Positions 16,666 through 25,471 of a stretch of 64,000 nucleotides of DNA are shown piece by piece. A program made the translations under genes and the position numbers. The stretch comes from Microbacterium hydrothermale. Lineage in GTDB: Bacteria; Actinomycetota; Actinomycetes; Actinomycetales; Microbacteriaceae. The DNA lies in the NCBI RefSeq assembly GCF_004854025.1, contig NZ_STGM01000002.1, positions 558,001-622,000 of the forward strand. The letters are read 5' to 3'. The notes under the pieces were generated by a model that was not told the origin of the DNA, made no database searches, and saw only the letters and a program-made list of their open reading frames with translations. How positions within the stretch are numbered: the first letter of the stretch is position 1; every line of letters starts with the position of its first letter.

Positions 16666-17208
16666 ATGGCCGCCCGCAACACGCGCCTGATGCGCTGCAC
16701 TGCCGACGACCTGTTCGCGGTGCTCTCCGACGGCTGGCTCTATCCCGTGTGGGTGGTGGGCGCCGCTCGCATGCGAGACGTCGACGCGGAGTGGCCGCGC
16801 GAAGGCACCCGCATCCACCATTCGCTCGGCGTGTGGCCGGTGATGATCCACGACGAGACCGAGATCGTCGAGTGGGACCCGCCGCGTCGGCTGCGCCTGC
16901 GGCCGGAGGCCGGCATCCTCGGGCGCGGGGTCATCCGCATCGACGTGCGCCCGCACGGCGACGGCATCGCCGTGACGATCCTCGAAGAGCCCGTCTCGGG
17001 CGCCGCCGCCCTGCTCCCCTCGCTGCTGTGGAAGCCGCTCCTGATCGCCCGCAACCACGAGTGCCTGAACCGGCTGGCGTTCCTGGCCGAGGGGCGCCGC
17101 GACGAGCGCGAGGCGCGCGAGCTCGACCACCGCACCGAGACACCCGACCCCGCCGAGGGCAGCCCCTCCCCTCAGGCCGAGCGCGACGTGCGGGAGGCGG
17201 GCGTCTGA
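16666..17208 (+). CDS. SRPBCC (START/Bet v1-like) family protein
   Basis: A 180-residue protein with the helix-grip pattern of polyketide-cyclase-like SRPBCC proteins: DLFAVLSDGWLYPVWVVGA near the start, alternating strands through IVEWDPPRRLRLR, and a long C-terminal helix (LLPSLLWKPLLIARNHECLNRLAF). These proteins bind hydrophobic ligands in a cavity; none is indicated here. A promoter-like TACAGT (16629-16634) and GGAGGG precede the ATG at 16666. The last 30 residues are charged and probably disordered. It is followed by a flavin dehydrogenase, which may or may not be related. Confidence 0.75.
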   Translation: MAARNTRLMRCTADDLFAVLSDGWLYPVWVVGAARMRDVDAEWPREGTRIHHSLGVWPVMIHDETEIVEWDPPRRLRLRPEAGILGRGVIRIDVRPHGDGIAVTILEEPVSGAAALLPSLLWKPLLIARNHECLNRLAFLAEGRRDEREARELDHRTETPDPAEGSPSPQAERDVREAGV

Positions 17209-17320
17209 CGCTTCGCGGCGCACACGCAGCGAATCGGGTGCGGGCCTGCGAGATGCACACCCATCCCGCGAGATGATGCAAGGAACGCGCGTCGCCGTCG
17301 CCGCGCGGAGGAGGAGACCG

Positions 17321-18997
17321 ATGGATGCCGATGTCATCGTCGTGGGCGCGGGACTGGCCGGTCTGGTCGCGAGCAACGAGCTCGTCCGAGCGGGCAAGCG
17401 CGTGCTCATCGTCGATCAGGAGAATGCGGCGAATCTCGGCGGACAGGCGTTCTGGTCATTCGGGGGGGTCTTCCTCGTCGACTCCCCCATGCAGCGACGG
17501 CTCGGCGTGCGCGACTCGTTCGACCTCGCCTGGCAGGACTGGCAGGGCTCGGCGGGCTGGGATCGGCTCGAGGGTCCCCTCGCCGAGGACGAGTGGGCGA
17601 AGAAGTGGGGGCGGGCCTACGTCGAGTTCGCCGCCGACGAGAAGCGCGCCTGGCTGCACGAGCAGGGCGTGCGGTTCACTCCCGTCGTCGGCTGGGCCGA
17701 GCGCGGGTCGCTGACGGCGGACGGGCACGGCAACTCGGTCCCCCGCTTCCACGTGCCGTGGGGCACCGGCACCGGGATCTCGGAGCCGTTCGCCGATCGT
17801 GCCCGCGCCGCCGCGGCGGACGGCGCCCTCGACCTGCGCTTCCGCCATCGCGTCGACGGTCTGGTGTTCCAGGGCGGCCGGGTCACCGGCATCCGCGGGG
17901 CGATCCTGGCACCCGACGACGCGGCCCGCGGGGTGTCGTCGTCGCGCGACGAGGTGTCGACGTTCGAGCTGTCGGCCCAGGCGGTGGTCATCGCCACCGG
18001 CGGGATCGGCGGCGACCACGACCGCGTGCGCGCGTGGTGGCCGGAGCGGTTGGGCACGCCGCCGAAGAAGATGGTCACCGGCGTCCCCGCCCACGTCGAC
18101 GGGCGCATGCTCGACATCGCCGCCTCCCAGGGCGTGCGACTGGTCAACCGCGACCGCATGTGGCACTACACCGAGGGCGTGCAGAACTTCGCCCCGGTGT
18201 GGCCCGGCCACGCGATCCGCATCCTCCCCGGTCCCTCGTCGCTGTGGCTCGACGCCCGGGGGCGACGGCTCCCCACTCCCGGCTTGCCCGGATACGACAC
18301 GTTGGGCACCCTCCGCATCCTGCGCACCACCCCCGACATCGCCGACTACGACTACTCCTGGTTCGTGCTCGATCAGACGATCATCAAGAAGGAGTTCGCG
18401 CTGTCGGGGTCGGAGCAGAACCCCGACATCACCGACCGCGACCTCGGACTGCTCCTGCGCAGTCGCCTCGGGCGGACCGCCCCGGGACCCGTCGAGGCGT
18501 TCAAGACGCGCGGGGCCGACTTCGTCGTCGCCGACACCCTCGGTGAACTCGTGCGCAAGATGAACGCCCTCACGGGTGACGGACTTCTCGACGAGGGGGC
18601 GATCCACCGGCAGATCGTCGAACGCGACCGCGAGCTCGTGAACCCGTACTCGAAGGACGCGCAGGCGATGGGCATCCGCAACAGCCGCCGCTTCCTCGGC
18701 GACCGCATCTTCCGCACGGTGAAGCCCCACGCGCTGCTCGATCCCGCGCACGGCCCCCTCATCGCGGTGCGCCTGTGGGTCGTGACGCGCAAGTCGCTCG
18801 GCGGCATCCAGACCGACCTCAGCGGACGCGCCCTGGATGCCGCGGGCCGACCGATCGAGGGACTCTACGCCGCGGGCGAGGCGGCCGGCTTCGGCGGGGG
18901 CGGCGCCCACGGATACAACGCCCTCGAGGGGACCTTCCTCGGAGGCTGCCTCTTCACGGGCCGGACGGTCGGCCGAGCCCTCGCGGGCGCGCTCTGA
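17321..18997 (+). CDS. FAD-binding dehydrogenase (fumarate reductase/KstD-like flavoprotein)
   Basis: A 558-residue flavoenzyme. The N-terminal Rossmann motif is VIVVGAGLAGLVASNELVRAG, and the C-terminal flavin-binding segment is GLYAAGEAAGFGGGGAHGYNALEGTFLGG. This places it with the FAD-dependent 2 family (fumarate reductase, 3-ketosteroid dehydrogenase). GGAGGAG precedes ATG 17321. There is no signal peptide or membrane segment, so it is cytoplasmic. The substrate cannot be assigned: the active-site region (LWVVTRKSLGGIQTDLSG) fits family members annotated only as FAD-binding dehydrogenase. Confidence 0.85.
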   Translation: MDADVIVVGAGLAGLVASNELVRAGKRVLIVDQENAANLGGQAFWSFGGVFLVDSPMQRRLGVRDSFDLAWQDWQGSAGWDRLEGPLAEDEWAKKWGRAYVEFAADEKRAWLHEQGVRFTPVVGWAERGSLTADGHGNSVPRFHVPWGTGTGISEPFADRARAAAADGALDLRFRHRVDGLVFQGGRVTGIRGAILAPDDAARGVSSSRDEVSTFELSAQAVVIATGGIGGDHDRVRAWWPERLGTPPKKMVTGVPAHVDGRMLDIAASQGVRLVNRDRMWHYTEGVQNFAPVWPGHAIRILPGPSSLWLDARGRRLPTPGLPGYDTLGTLRILRTTPDIADYDYSWFVLDQTIIKKEFALSGSEQNPDITDRDLGLLLRSRLGRTAPGPVEAFKTRGADFVVADTLGELVRKMNALTGDGLLDEGAIHRQIVERDRELVNPYSKDAQAMGIRNSRRFLGDRIFRTVKPHALLDPAHGPLIAVRLWVVTRKSLGGIQTDLSGRALDAAGRPIEGLYAAGEAAGFGGGGAHGYNALEGTFLGGCLFTGRTVGRALAGAL

Positions 18998-19033
18998 ATC
19001 CCGGCATCCGCGTCGCTGACGCGCGCTGAGCGG

Positions 19034-19414
19034 TCAGCTCTCCGGCCGTGTCTCCGCGCCGGTCGAGCCGGGCTGCTCCGTGCGGTGCTGCAGCTCGTCG
19101 ATGTACAGGCCCTCTTCGTCGGTCGTCCGGTTGCGGTACGCGGCGCGGCCGACCATGTGCGCGGCCAGCGGCGCCGTGGCGAACTGGATGAGCACGATCG
19201 GGATGCCGAAGGCGACCACCTCCCACGTGCGCAGCGACAGCGCGACGGCGATGACGATGAGCAGCACGCCCAGAACCTGCGGCTTGGTCGCGGCGTGCAG
19301 GCGTGTGGGGACGTCGCGCCAGCGCAGCAGCCCCATCGTCGCCGTGAGGCAGAGCACGGCGCCGATCAGCACGAGCACGAGGGCGACGGTGTCGAGCACC
19401 GATTCGAGGGTCAC
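19034..19414 (-). CDS. mnhG: Mrp Na+/H+ antiporter subunit G
   Basis: A 126-residue membrane protein with three helices and the family pattern GLLRWRDVPTRLHAATKPQVLG. The last 30 residues are hydrophilic (RNRTTDEEGLYIDEL) and longer than in most MnhG proteins. The ATG (19414) overlaps the mnhF stop by four bases (19411-19414). It is the final gene of the six-gene operon. Confidence 0.92.
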   Translation of the reverse strand: MTLESVLDTVALVLVLIGAVLCLTATMGLLRWRDVPTRLHAATKPQVLGVLLIVIAVALSLRTWEVVAFGIPIVLIQFATAPLAAHMVGRAAYRNRTTDEEGLYIDELQHRTEQPGSTGAETRPES

Positions 19415-19677
19415 CGCGGGTTCTCCTTCCGCGCGACGAAGCGGGCGACCGCGATCGACCCGAACACGCCGACCGCCGCGATGATGAGCATCGCCGGCAG
19501 CGAGCGCGTGTGGTGGTTGATCACCATGTCGGCACCCAGGATGCAGACCACCTCGGTGAGCAGCACGTCGGCCGCGACGGCCCGGTCGAGGATCGACGGG
19601 CCGATCACGAGCCGGATGAGGGCGAGCACCGCGGCGGCGGCGAAGACGACGAGGATGACGACGACGAGGGCGTTCAC
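19411..19677 (-). CDS. mnhF: Mrp Na+/H+ antiporter subunit F
   Basis: An 88-residue, three-helix protein with the family core LIRLVIGPSILDRAVAADVL, including the conserved Asp, and the ending ARFVARKENPR. GTG at 19677 overlaps the mnhE stop by four bases. It is part of the multisubunit Mrp complex that exchanges cytoplasmic Na+ for H+. Confidence 0.93.
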   Translation of the reverse strand: MNALVVVILVVFAAAAVLALIRLVIGPSILDRAVAADVLLTEVVCILGADMVINHHTRSLPAMLIIAAVGVFGSIAVARFVARKENPR

Positions 19678-20288
19678 AGCGGGGTCCTCCCCTCTCGCGG
19701 AGATTCGATGGACTCGTGGTGGTGCGTCGAGCTGTCGGCGATGCGGGCGCGCAGCTCCTGCAGCTCCTCGCGCGAGCCGACGGCGCGCGTGATCCGCGCC
19801 TCCCAGCCGAGCACGATGCGGCGCTGGTGCTCGGCGTCGGCGTCGCTGCGCACCCCGATCGTGTGCAGGTAGAGGGTGCGGTTCTCGCGATCGACGTCGA
19901 CGATGAGGGATCCCGGGATGAGGGATGCCGTGACCGCGGTGTGGGCCATGATGACGTCGTCGTCGACGCGCAGGGGTACCGCGATGATCGCCGCTCCCGG
20001 CTGGCGCCGCACGTCGAGGACCTGCCACGCGACGATCAGGGATCCCTTGATGACGGCGCCGAGGAAGGTGACGACGAAGATCAGGCCGTACCAGAGGTTG
20101 ATGCGCCCCGAGAGCTCGACCGGGGGCAGCCGGAAGACGCGGGTGACGAAGACCGCCATCACGAGGCCGGTGACGAAGGCGAGCCATGTGAACTGCCCCC
20201 ACAGCAGCATCCACAGGGCGATCAGCCACAGCAGGAGCGGCAGCTGGTGCAGGAAGAGCGACACCTGCGCGCGGCGGGTCGGGCTCAT
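19674..20288 (-). CDS. mnhE: Mrp Na+/H+ antiporter subunit E
   Basis: A 204-residue protein with two to three N-terminal helices (LLLWLIALWMLLWGQFTWLA) and a cytoplasmic beta-rich domain with the MnhE signature SLIPGSLIVDVDRENRTLYLH. A hydrophilic His-rich tail (STHHHESIESPREG) follows. ATG 20288 overlaps the mnhD stop by four bases, and the stop overlaps the mnhF start, so coupling runs along the operon. Confidence 0.93.
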   Translation of the reverse strand: MSPTRRAQVSLFLHQLPLLLWLIALWMLLWGQFTWLAFVTGLVMAVFVTRVFRLPPVELSGRINLWYGLIFVVTFLGAVIKGSLIVAWQVLDVRRQPGAAIIAVPLRVDDDVIMAHTAVTASLIPGSLIVDVDRENRTLYLHTIGVRSDADAEHQRRIVLGWEARITRAVGSREELQELRARIADSSTHHHESIESPREGRTPL

Positions 20289-21841
20289 CGCGGGTCCTCC
20301 GCATCCTGCAGCTGCACGAGGGTGACCCCGCCGTAGATGCGCTCGCCCGCCCGCAGGCACGCGTCGAGCAGCGGTCCGGCGAACACCGTCAGCGAGAGCG
20401 TCACGATGACCATGCCGGCGGTGGCGACCGTCATGATGCGCGGGATGGTGCGGCGCTCGGTCGAGATCGTCGCCGCGGGGGCGTTGCCGAGGTAGGCGAT
20501 GCGCTCGGTCGTCTCGGCCGAGTCGTCGTCTTCGCGCCAGAACGAGAGGTTCCACGCGCGCATGAGCGCGTACAGCGTCAGGATCGAGGTGACGATACCG
20601 CCGACGATGAGCACGATCATGACGGGCGTGCCGACCTGGGCCGCGGCGTCGAACAGCGCGTACTTGCCGATGAAGCCCGAGAACGGCGGGAGGCCGCCCA
20701 GGTTGATCGCGGGGATGAAGTAGAGCACCGCGAGCAGGGGTGCCGCGCGCATCAGCCCCTTGACCTTGAGGATCGACGTGCTCCCCGCGCGGCGTTCGAT
20801 CAGGCCCACCGCGAGGAACAGGGTCGTCTGCACGATGATGTGGTGGACGATGTAGTAGATCGTCGCCCCCACCGCGAGCGGCGTGTTGATCGCCAGTCCG
20901 AAGATCATGTAGCCGATGTGGCTCACGAGCGTGAACGACAGGATGCGCTTGAGCTCGGCCTGCGCCACCGCGCCGAGCACGCCGACGATCATCGTCGCGA
21001 GGGCGACCATGAGCAGCAGGAAGTTGATGTCGTTGTCGACGAAGAGCTGCGTCTCGGTGCGGATGATCGCGTAGACGCCGACCTTGGTCAGCAGGCCCGC
21101 GAACACCGCCGTGACGGGAGCGGGTGCCGTCGGGTACGAGTCGGGCAGCCAGAACGACAGCGGGAACACCGCCGCCTTGATGGCGAACGCGAGCAGCAGC
21201 ATGAGGTGCAGGATCGTCTGCGTGTCCTGCGGGAGCTGCGCCATGCGCTCGCTGATCTGCACCATGTTGACGGTGCCGAGCGCGCCGTAGACCATCGCGA
21301 TCGCCGCGAGGAAGAGGATCGACGACACCAGCGACACGACGATGTAGACGACGCCCGTGCGGATGCGCGACTCGGTGCCCCCGAGCGTGATGAGCACGTA
21401 CGAGGCGACGAGCAGGATCTCGAAGCCGACGTAGAGGTTGAACAGGTCGCCCGCGATGAAGGCGTTGAAGATGCCCGCGCCCAGGATCAGGTAGGCCGGG
21501 TAGAAGATCGAGACCGGCGTGTCTTCGTCGTTGTCGGCCGCCCCCTGGCCGATCGAGAAGAGCAGGACCGCGAGCAGCACGATGCTGGTCACGACGACCA
21601 GCAGGGCCGCGAGCACGTCGACGTACAGCACAATGCCCAACGGGATCTGCCAGGCCGCGATCGCGACCGCGATGGGACCGCTGGTGTCGACGGCGACGAG
21701 GAGGATCGCCCCGAGCACGAGCACGGCCGTGAGGGAGGCGACCGACACGACGATCTGCGTCTTCTTGCGACGGCCGAAGATGAGGTTGATCGCGGCACCG
21801 ATGAGCGGGATGCCGACGAGCAGGGGCACGAGGGCGCTCAC
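20285..21841 (-). CDS. mnhD: Mrp Na+/H+ antiporter subunit D
   Basis: A 518-residue, 14-helix proton-translocating subunit related to NuoM/NuoN. Key features are GFEILLVASYVLITLGG, the ion-channel lysine segment LLLAFAIKAAVFPLSFWLPDSYPTAP, and LTKVGVYAIIRTETQLF. The GTG start at 21841 lies next to the mnhC end. The reading frame of mnhC upstream is disturbed, but this gene is intact. Confidence 0.94.
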   Translation of the reverse strand: MSALVPLLVGIPLIGAAINLIFGRRKKTQIVVSVASLTAVLVLGAILLVAVDTSGPIAVAIAAWQIPLGIVLYVDVLAALLVVVTSIVLLAVLLFSIGQGAADNDEDTPVSIFYPAYLILGAGIFNAFIAGDLFNLYVGFEILLVASYVLITLGGTESRIRTGVVYIVVSLVSSILFLAAIAMVYGALGTVNMVQISERMAQLPQDTQTILHLMLLLAFAIKAAVFPLSFWLPDSYPTAPAPVTAVFAGLLTKVGVYAIIRTETQLFVDNDINFLLLMVALATMIVGVLGAVAQAELKRILSFTLVSHIGYMIFGLAINTPLAVGATIYYIVHHIIVQTTLFLAVGLIERRAGSTSILKVKGLMRAAPLLAVLYFIPAINLGGLPPFSGFIGKYALFDAAAQVGTPVMIVLIVGGIVTSILTLYALMRAWNLSFWREDDDSAETTERIAYLGNAPAATISTERRTIPRIMTVATAGMVIVTLSLTVFAGPLLDACLRAGERIYGGVTLVQLQDAEDPR

Positions 21842-22451
21842 GAGCGATCACCGTCCTGGGGGTCGCGGGGGGCGTCGGTCGCGGCGTCGCCGTCGCGCTC
21901 CGCGCTGTCGCGCCCTCGTTCGACCCGCGGCGCCGCACGGCGACGCGATCGACCGGGGCGTCGTCGACGAGCTGCGACAGGTCGCCCTGGTGCAGGACGC
22001 GGATGGGGTTCGCCGCGTCGCCGACGAAGTCGGTGGTGACGTCGTCGTCGTCGGAGCGCGACTCCTCGTCCATCGCGTCCTCGACCTCTTCGGCCGTACG
22101 GGTGCGCAGGGCGACGTCGTCGGCGTCGTCGATGACCGTGTCGGCCTGGCCGAGCTGCCAGGAGCGGTAGATGAGGGCGAGCAGGAAGGCCGAGATCGCG
22201 AACGTGATCACGATCGCGGTGAGTGTCAACGCCTGCGGGAGCGCGTCGGACATGTCGGCGGCATCCGTCTCGCCGTCGTAGAACGGGGCGAGCGCGGGGC
22301 GGCCCATGACGATGAGCAGCAGGAGGTTGGCGGCGTTGCCCAACAGCAGGAAGCCGATGAGCACGCGCGTGAGGCTGCGCTCGAGCATCGCGTACACGCC
22401 GCACGCGAAGAGCACGGCCATGACGATGACGAGAACGAGGGAGATGTTCAC
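21838..22451 (-). CDS. mnhC: Mrp Na+/H+ antiporter subunit C, with apparent one-base frameshift in its tail
   Basis: GTG 22451 overlaps the mnhA stop by four bases and opens a NuoK-like three-helix protein (CGVYAMLERSLTRVLIGFLLLGNAANLL, then LPQALTLTAIVITFAISAFLLAL). A hydrophilic acidic tail follows. In the annotated frame the tail never reaches a stop at the expected place: it runs through mnhD in a non-native frame. If one base is added near 21911-21918 the tail reads EGRDSAERDGDAATD and ends RDPQDGDRS with a TGA that overlaps the mnhD GTG (ATGA-like coupling as elsewhere in the operon). The span of 614 nt is one short of a multiple of three. The membrane part is intact. A sequencing error is as likely as a real mutation. 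Confidence 0.8.
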
Positions 22452-25375
22452 GCGTCCACCACCTCCGCGTCTTCGGGCAGCTGCGACTGCCGGTCGACCT
22501 CGGCGCCGAGGCTGCGCAGAACGTCGAGCACGAGACCGATCACGACGAGGTAGACGCCGATGTCGAAGATCGTGCTGGTGACGAACTCCCAGTGGCCGAT
22601 GAGCGGCAGCTCGCCCTCGAACGTGAAGCTCTGCAGGGGCGCGAAGCCGAAGAACATCGGCACGACCGCGCACAGCACGGCGATCGCCATGCCCGCGCCG
22701 AGCAGGCGTCCGGCGTCGGTCGGGGCGGCGGCGCCGAGCTCCCAGCGCCCGCCGGCGATGTAGCGCATCACCAGGCCGAGGCCGGCGACCAGACCGCCCG
22801 CGAAGCCGCCGCCGGGCAGGTTGTGGCCGGCGAAGAGCAGGTACAGCGAGATGATCATGACCGTGTGGAACAGCACCCGGATGATGATCTCGAGCAGGAT
22901 CGAGCGGTTCTCGGGCTGAACCTTGACGCCCGACACGAGCCACGCGCGCGGCGCGCCGGTCTCGCCCACGCGTTGCGCGCGCACGCCGCTGTCGGTCTCG
23001 ACGAGCGGGCGGCGGCGCCCGAGGCCCGACCGGCTGCGGGCCGTGCCCGAGCGGCGGGACAGGTTGTCGCTGCGGTCGGTGATGAAGACGAGGGATGCCA
23101 CACCCGTGGCCGCGAGGACGAGCACCGACAGCTCGCCCATGGTGTCCCAGCCGCGGAGGTCGACGAGCGCGACGTTGACGACGTTGCGGCCGTGACCGAT
23201 CTCGTAGGCCAGGGGCGGCCACTCGAGCGAGATGGGGAGGTCCTGTCGCGCTCCCGTGGCGACCACGGCGACCAGGGCCATGGTCAGACCCACGCCCGCG
23301 CCGAGCACGGCCCGGGCCAGGGGCGCCACCGAGGCGTTCTGCTCCCCCATGCGCGCGGGCAGACGCCGCAGCACGAGCGCGAAGACCACCAGGGTGACGG
23401 TCTCGACGAGAACCTGGGTGAGGGCGAGGTCGGGGGCGCCGCTCGTGGCGAAGAGCACGACGAGACCGAGCCCGGTCACCGACACGAGGGCGACGCCGGT
23501 GTAGCGCTTGCGGGCGCGCACCGCGAGGATGCCCGCGGCGATCATCAACGGCGCGGCGATGAGCTGCGTCGGCGAGTGCCAGGCGTCGAGCTGGGCGCGC
23601 CACTCCGACGAGGCGAAGAGCGCCGTGCCCTCGGCGATGACGAGCACGATGAAGATCGTTCCGACGTAGAACGGCAGCGAGCCGCGCTGGAAGCGCGCCG
23701 TGACCCATTCGGAGGAATGGTCGATGCCGCGCAGGGCCACGTTGTAGGCGTCGTTCGCGGTGAACGGCAGCACGCGGCGCCGCTTGTGCAGCTGCGTCTT
23801 GCGCACCGTCCAGAAGATCGCCGCGCCGAGCGCGAGCGTGCCGAGCGAGATGAACAGGGCCGGCTCGAGCCCGTGCCAGAGGGCCAGGTGGTACGGGTAG
23901 TCGGGAGCACCCACACCCGGAGTGGCCTCGGGCAGACCGTCGGCGTAGGGGGCGAGCCAGTGGTCGACCACGGGCGACAGGATGCCGAGCGCGAGCGAGG
24001 CCGCGGCCAGCAGCACGGGCGCCGAGAGGAAGCCGATGGGCGGGTCGGGCCACTCGGTCGTCGCGACGTCGCGCTTGGTCCAGTACGCACCCCAGAGGAA
24101 GCGGATGCCGTAGCCCGCGGTGAGAGCGGAGCCGAGGACGATGCCGATCAGCGCCACGACGCCCCAGATCGCTCCGGCCTCGGCCTCGTGCAGGAGCGCG
24201 GTGAGCGCGGTCTCCTTCGCCACGAACCCGAGGGTCGGGATGACGCCGGCCATCGAGGCGATTGCGATGAACGAGGCGGTCGCCATGACGGGCGCCTGCC
24301 GGCCCAGCCCGGAGAGCTCGCCGATGTCGCGGGTGTTCAGCTGACGGTCGATCACGCCGACCACGAGGAACAGGCACGACTTGAACAGCGCGTGGCTGAG
24401 CAGCAGGGCGACGCCGGCGAGGGCGGCATCCCGCGTCCCGTAGCCCAGCATGACGGTGAGGAAGCCGAGCTGGCTCACGGTGCCGAACGCCAGGATGCGC
24501 TTGAGGTCGCGCTCGCGCAGGGCCTGGAAACCGCCGAGCAGCATGGTGAAGACGCCGAGCGCGATGAGCGTCGGCCGCCAGAACGGCGTCTCGGCGAAGC
24601 CCGGTGCGAGACGGGCGATGAGGTAGATGCCGGCCTTGACCATCGCGGCGGCATGCAGGTACGCGCTCACCGGGGTGGGAGCGGCCATGGCACCCGGAAG
24701 CCAGAAGTGGAACGGGAAGATCGCCGACTTGCTCAGCGCGCCGATGAGCAGCAGGAGCACCGCGATGTCGACGATGGTGCCGGTGGGCGGATCGGCGAGG
24801 AGGGCGGACAGGCTCGAGGTGCCCGCCTGCACGACGATCAGCACGACGCCGATCAGCATGACGAGTCCGCCGAGGGTGGTGACCAGCAGCGCCTGCAGGG
24901 CCGCGCGACGGCTGGCGGCGCGTGCGTGGTAGTAGCCGATCAGCAGGTAGGACAGCACGCTCGTGGCTTCCCAGAGCATCACGAGCACGACGAGGTCGTC
25001 GGTCAGCACGAGGCCGTACATCGCACCGGCGAACGCGAGGAGCACGGCCGAGAATTGCCCGACCCCCCGCGTCTTGCCCCGGAAGTACCAGCGGCAGTAG
25101 AGCATGACGAGCGCGCCGACGCCGGTGACGACGAGCGTCAGGAGCCACCCGAGCACGTCCATCCGCATCGACAGCGAGACGTCGATCGCGGGGATCCAGC
25201 GGTATTCCTCGAACGGAATGTCACCGGCGAACACCGCGGGAGCCAGCACGATCGCGTGAACGAAGGCGAGAGCAGGCAGGACCGCGGCGACGTAGAACGC
25301 CCGCGCGCCGATCTTCGAGACCAGCCACGGCAGGAAAAGGGGGAGAGCCGCGAAGGCGCCCAGGAACAGCAACAT
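22448..25375 (-). CDS. mnhA: Mrp Na+/H+ antiporter subunit A fused to subunit B
   Basis: A 975-residue, NuoL-like protein. The N-terminal part has the 14-helix core with WEATSVLSYLLIGYYHARAASRRAALQALL, the lysine helix LLLIGALSKSAIFPFHFWLPGAMAAPTPVSAYLHAA and FGTVSQLGF. Further helices and a MbhE-like region follow. The last 150 residues (ENRSILLEIIIRVLFHTVMIISLYLLFAGHNLPGG) form the MnhB domain, so A and B are one polypeptide, as in other actinobacteria. GAGGAGG precedes ATG 25375. It is the first gene of the operon and supplies the main ion-translocating unit for Na+ and alkali tolerance. Confidence 0.94.
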   Translation of the reverse strand: MLLFLGAFAALPLFLPWLVSKIGARAFYVAAVLPALAFVHAIVLAPAVFAGDIPFEEYRWIPAIDVSLSMRMDVLGWLLTLVVTGVGALVMLYCRWYFRGKTRGVGQFSAVLLAFAGAMYGLVLTDDLVVLVMLWEATSVLSYLLIGYYHARAASRRAALQALLVTTLGGLVMLIGVVLIVVQAGTSSLSALLADPPTGTIVDIAVLLLLIGALSKSAIFPFHFWLPGAMAAPTPVSAYLHAAAMVKAGIYLIARLAPGFAETPFWRPTLIALGVFTMLLGGFQALRERDLKRILAFGTVSQLGFLTVMLGYGTRDAALAGVALLLSHALFKSCLFLVVGVIDRQLNTRDIGELSGLGRQAPVMATASFIAIASMAGVIPTLGFVAKETALTALLHEAEAGAIWGVVALIGIVLGSALTAGYGIRFLWGAYWTKRDVATTEWPDPPIGFLSAPVLLAAASLALGILSPVVDHWLAPYADGLPEATPGVGAPDYPYHLALWHGLEPALFISLGTLALGAAIFWTVRKTQLHKRRRVLPFTANDAYNVALRGIDHSSEWVTARFQRGSLPFYVGTIFIVLVIAEGTALFASSEWRAQLDAWHSPTQLIAAPLMIAAGILAVRARKRYTGVALVSVTGLGLVVLFATSGAPDLALTQVLVETVTLVVFALVLRRLPARMGEQNASVAPLARAVLGAGVGLTMALVAVVATGARQDLPISLEWPPLAYEIGHGRNVVNVALVDLRGWDTMGELSVLVLAATGVASLVFITDRSDNLSRRSGTARSRSGLGRRRPLVETDSGVRAQRVGETGAPRAWLVSGVKVQPENRSILLEIIIRVLFHTVMIISLYLLFAGHNLPGGGFAGGLVAGLGLVMRYIAGGRWELGAAAPTDAGRLLGAGMAIAVLCAVVPMFFGFAPLQSFTFEGELPLIGHWEFVTSTIFDIGVYLVVIGLVLDVLRSLGAEVDRQSQLPEDAEVVDA

Positions 25376-25471
25376 GTTCGGGCCTCCTCGGGTTCGACGG
25401 GCGGATGCCCGGGCTCTCGGGGTGTCGAACCTATTCTATGCGGAGCATGAGAGTTCGCGGACCACGAATCC

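Noticed and set aside
19674..22451. An MnhC-MnhE fusion protein
   Set aside because: The open frame joins mnhC to mnhE only through a non-native frame of the intact mnhD gene; a one-base frameshift is simpler.
22592..25450. A 952-codon plus-strand open frame antisense to mnhA
   Set aside because: The product is His/Arg/Glu-rich without domains; mnhA on the other strand has a full NuoL-like pattern.
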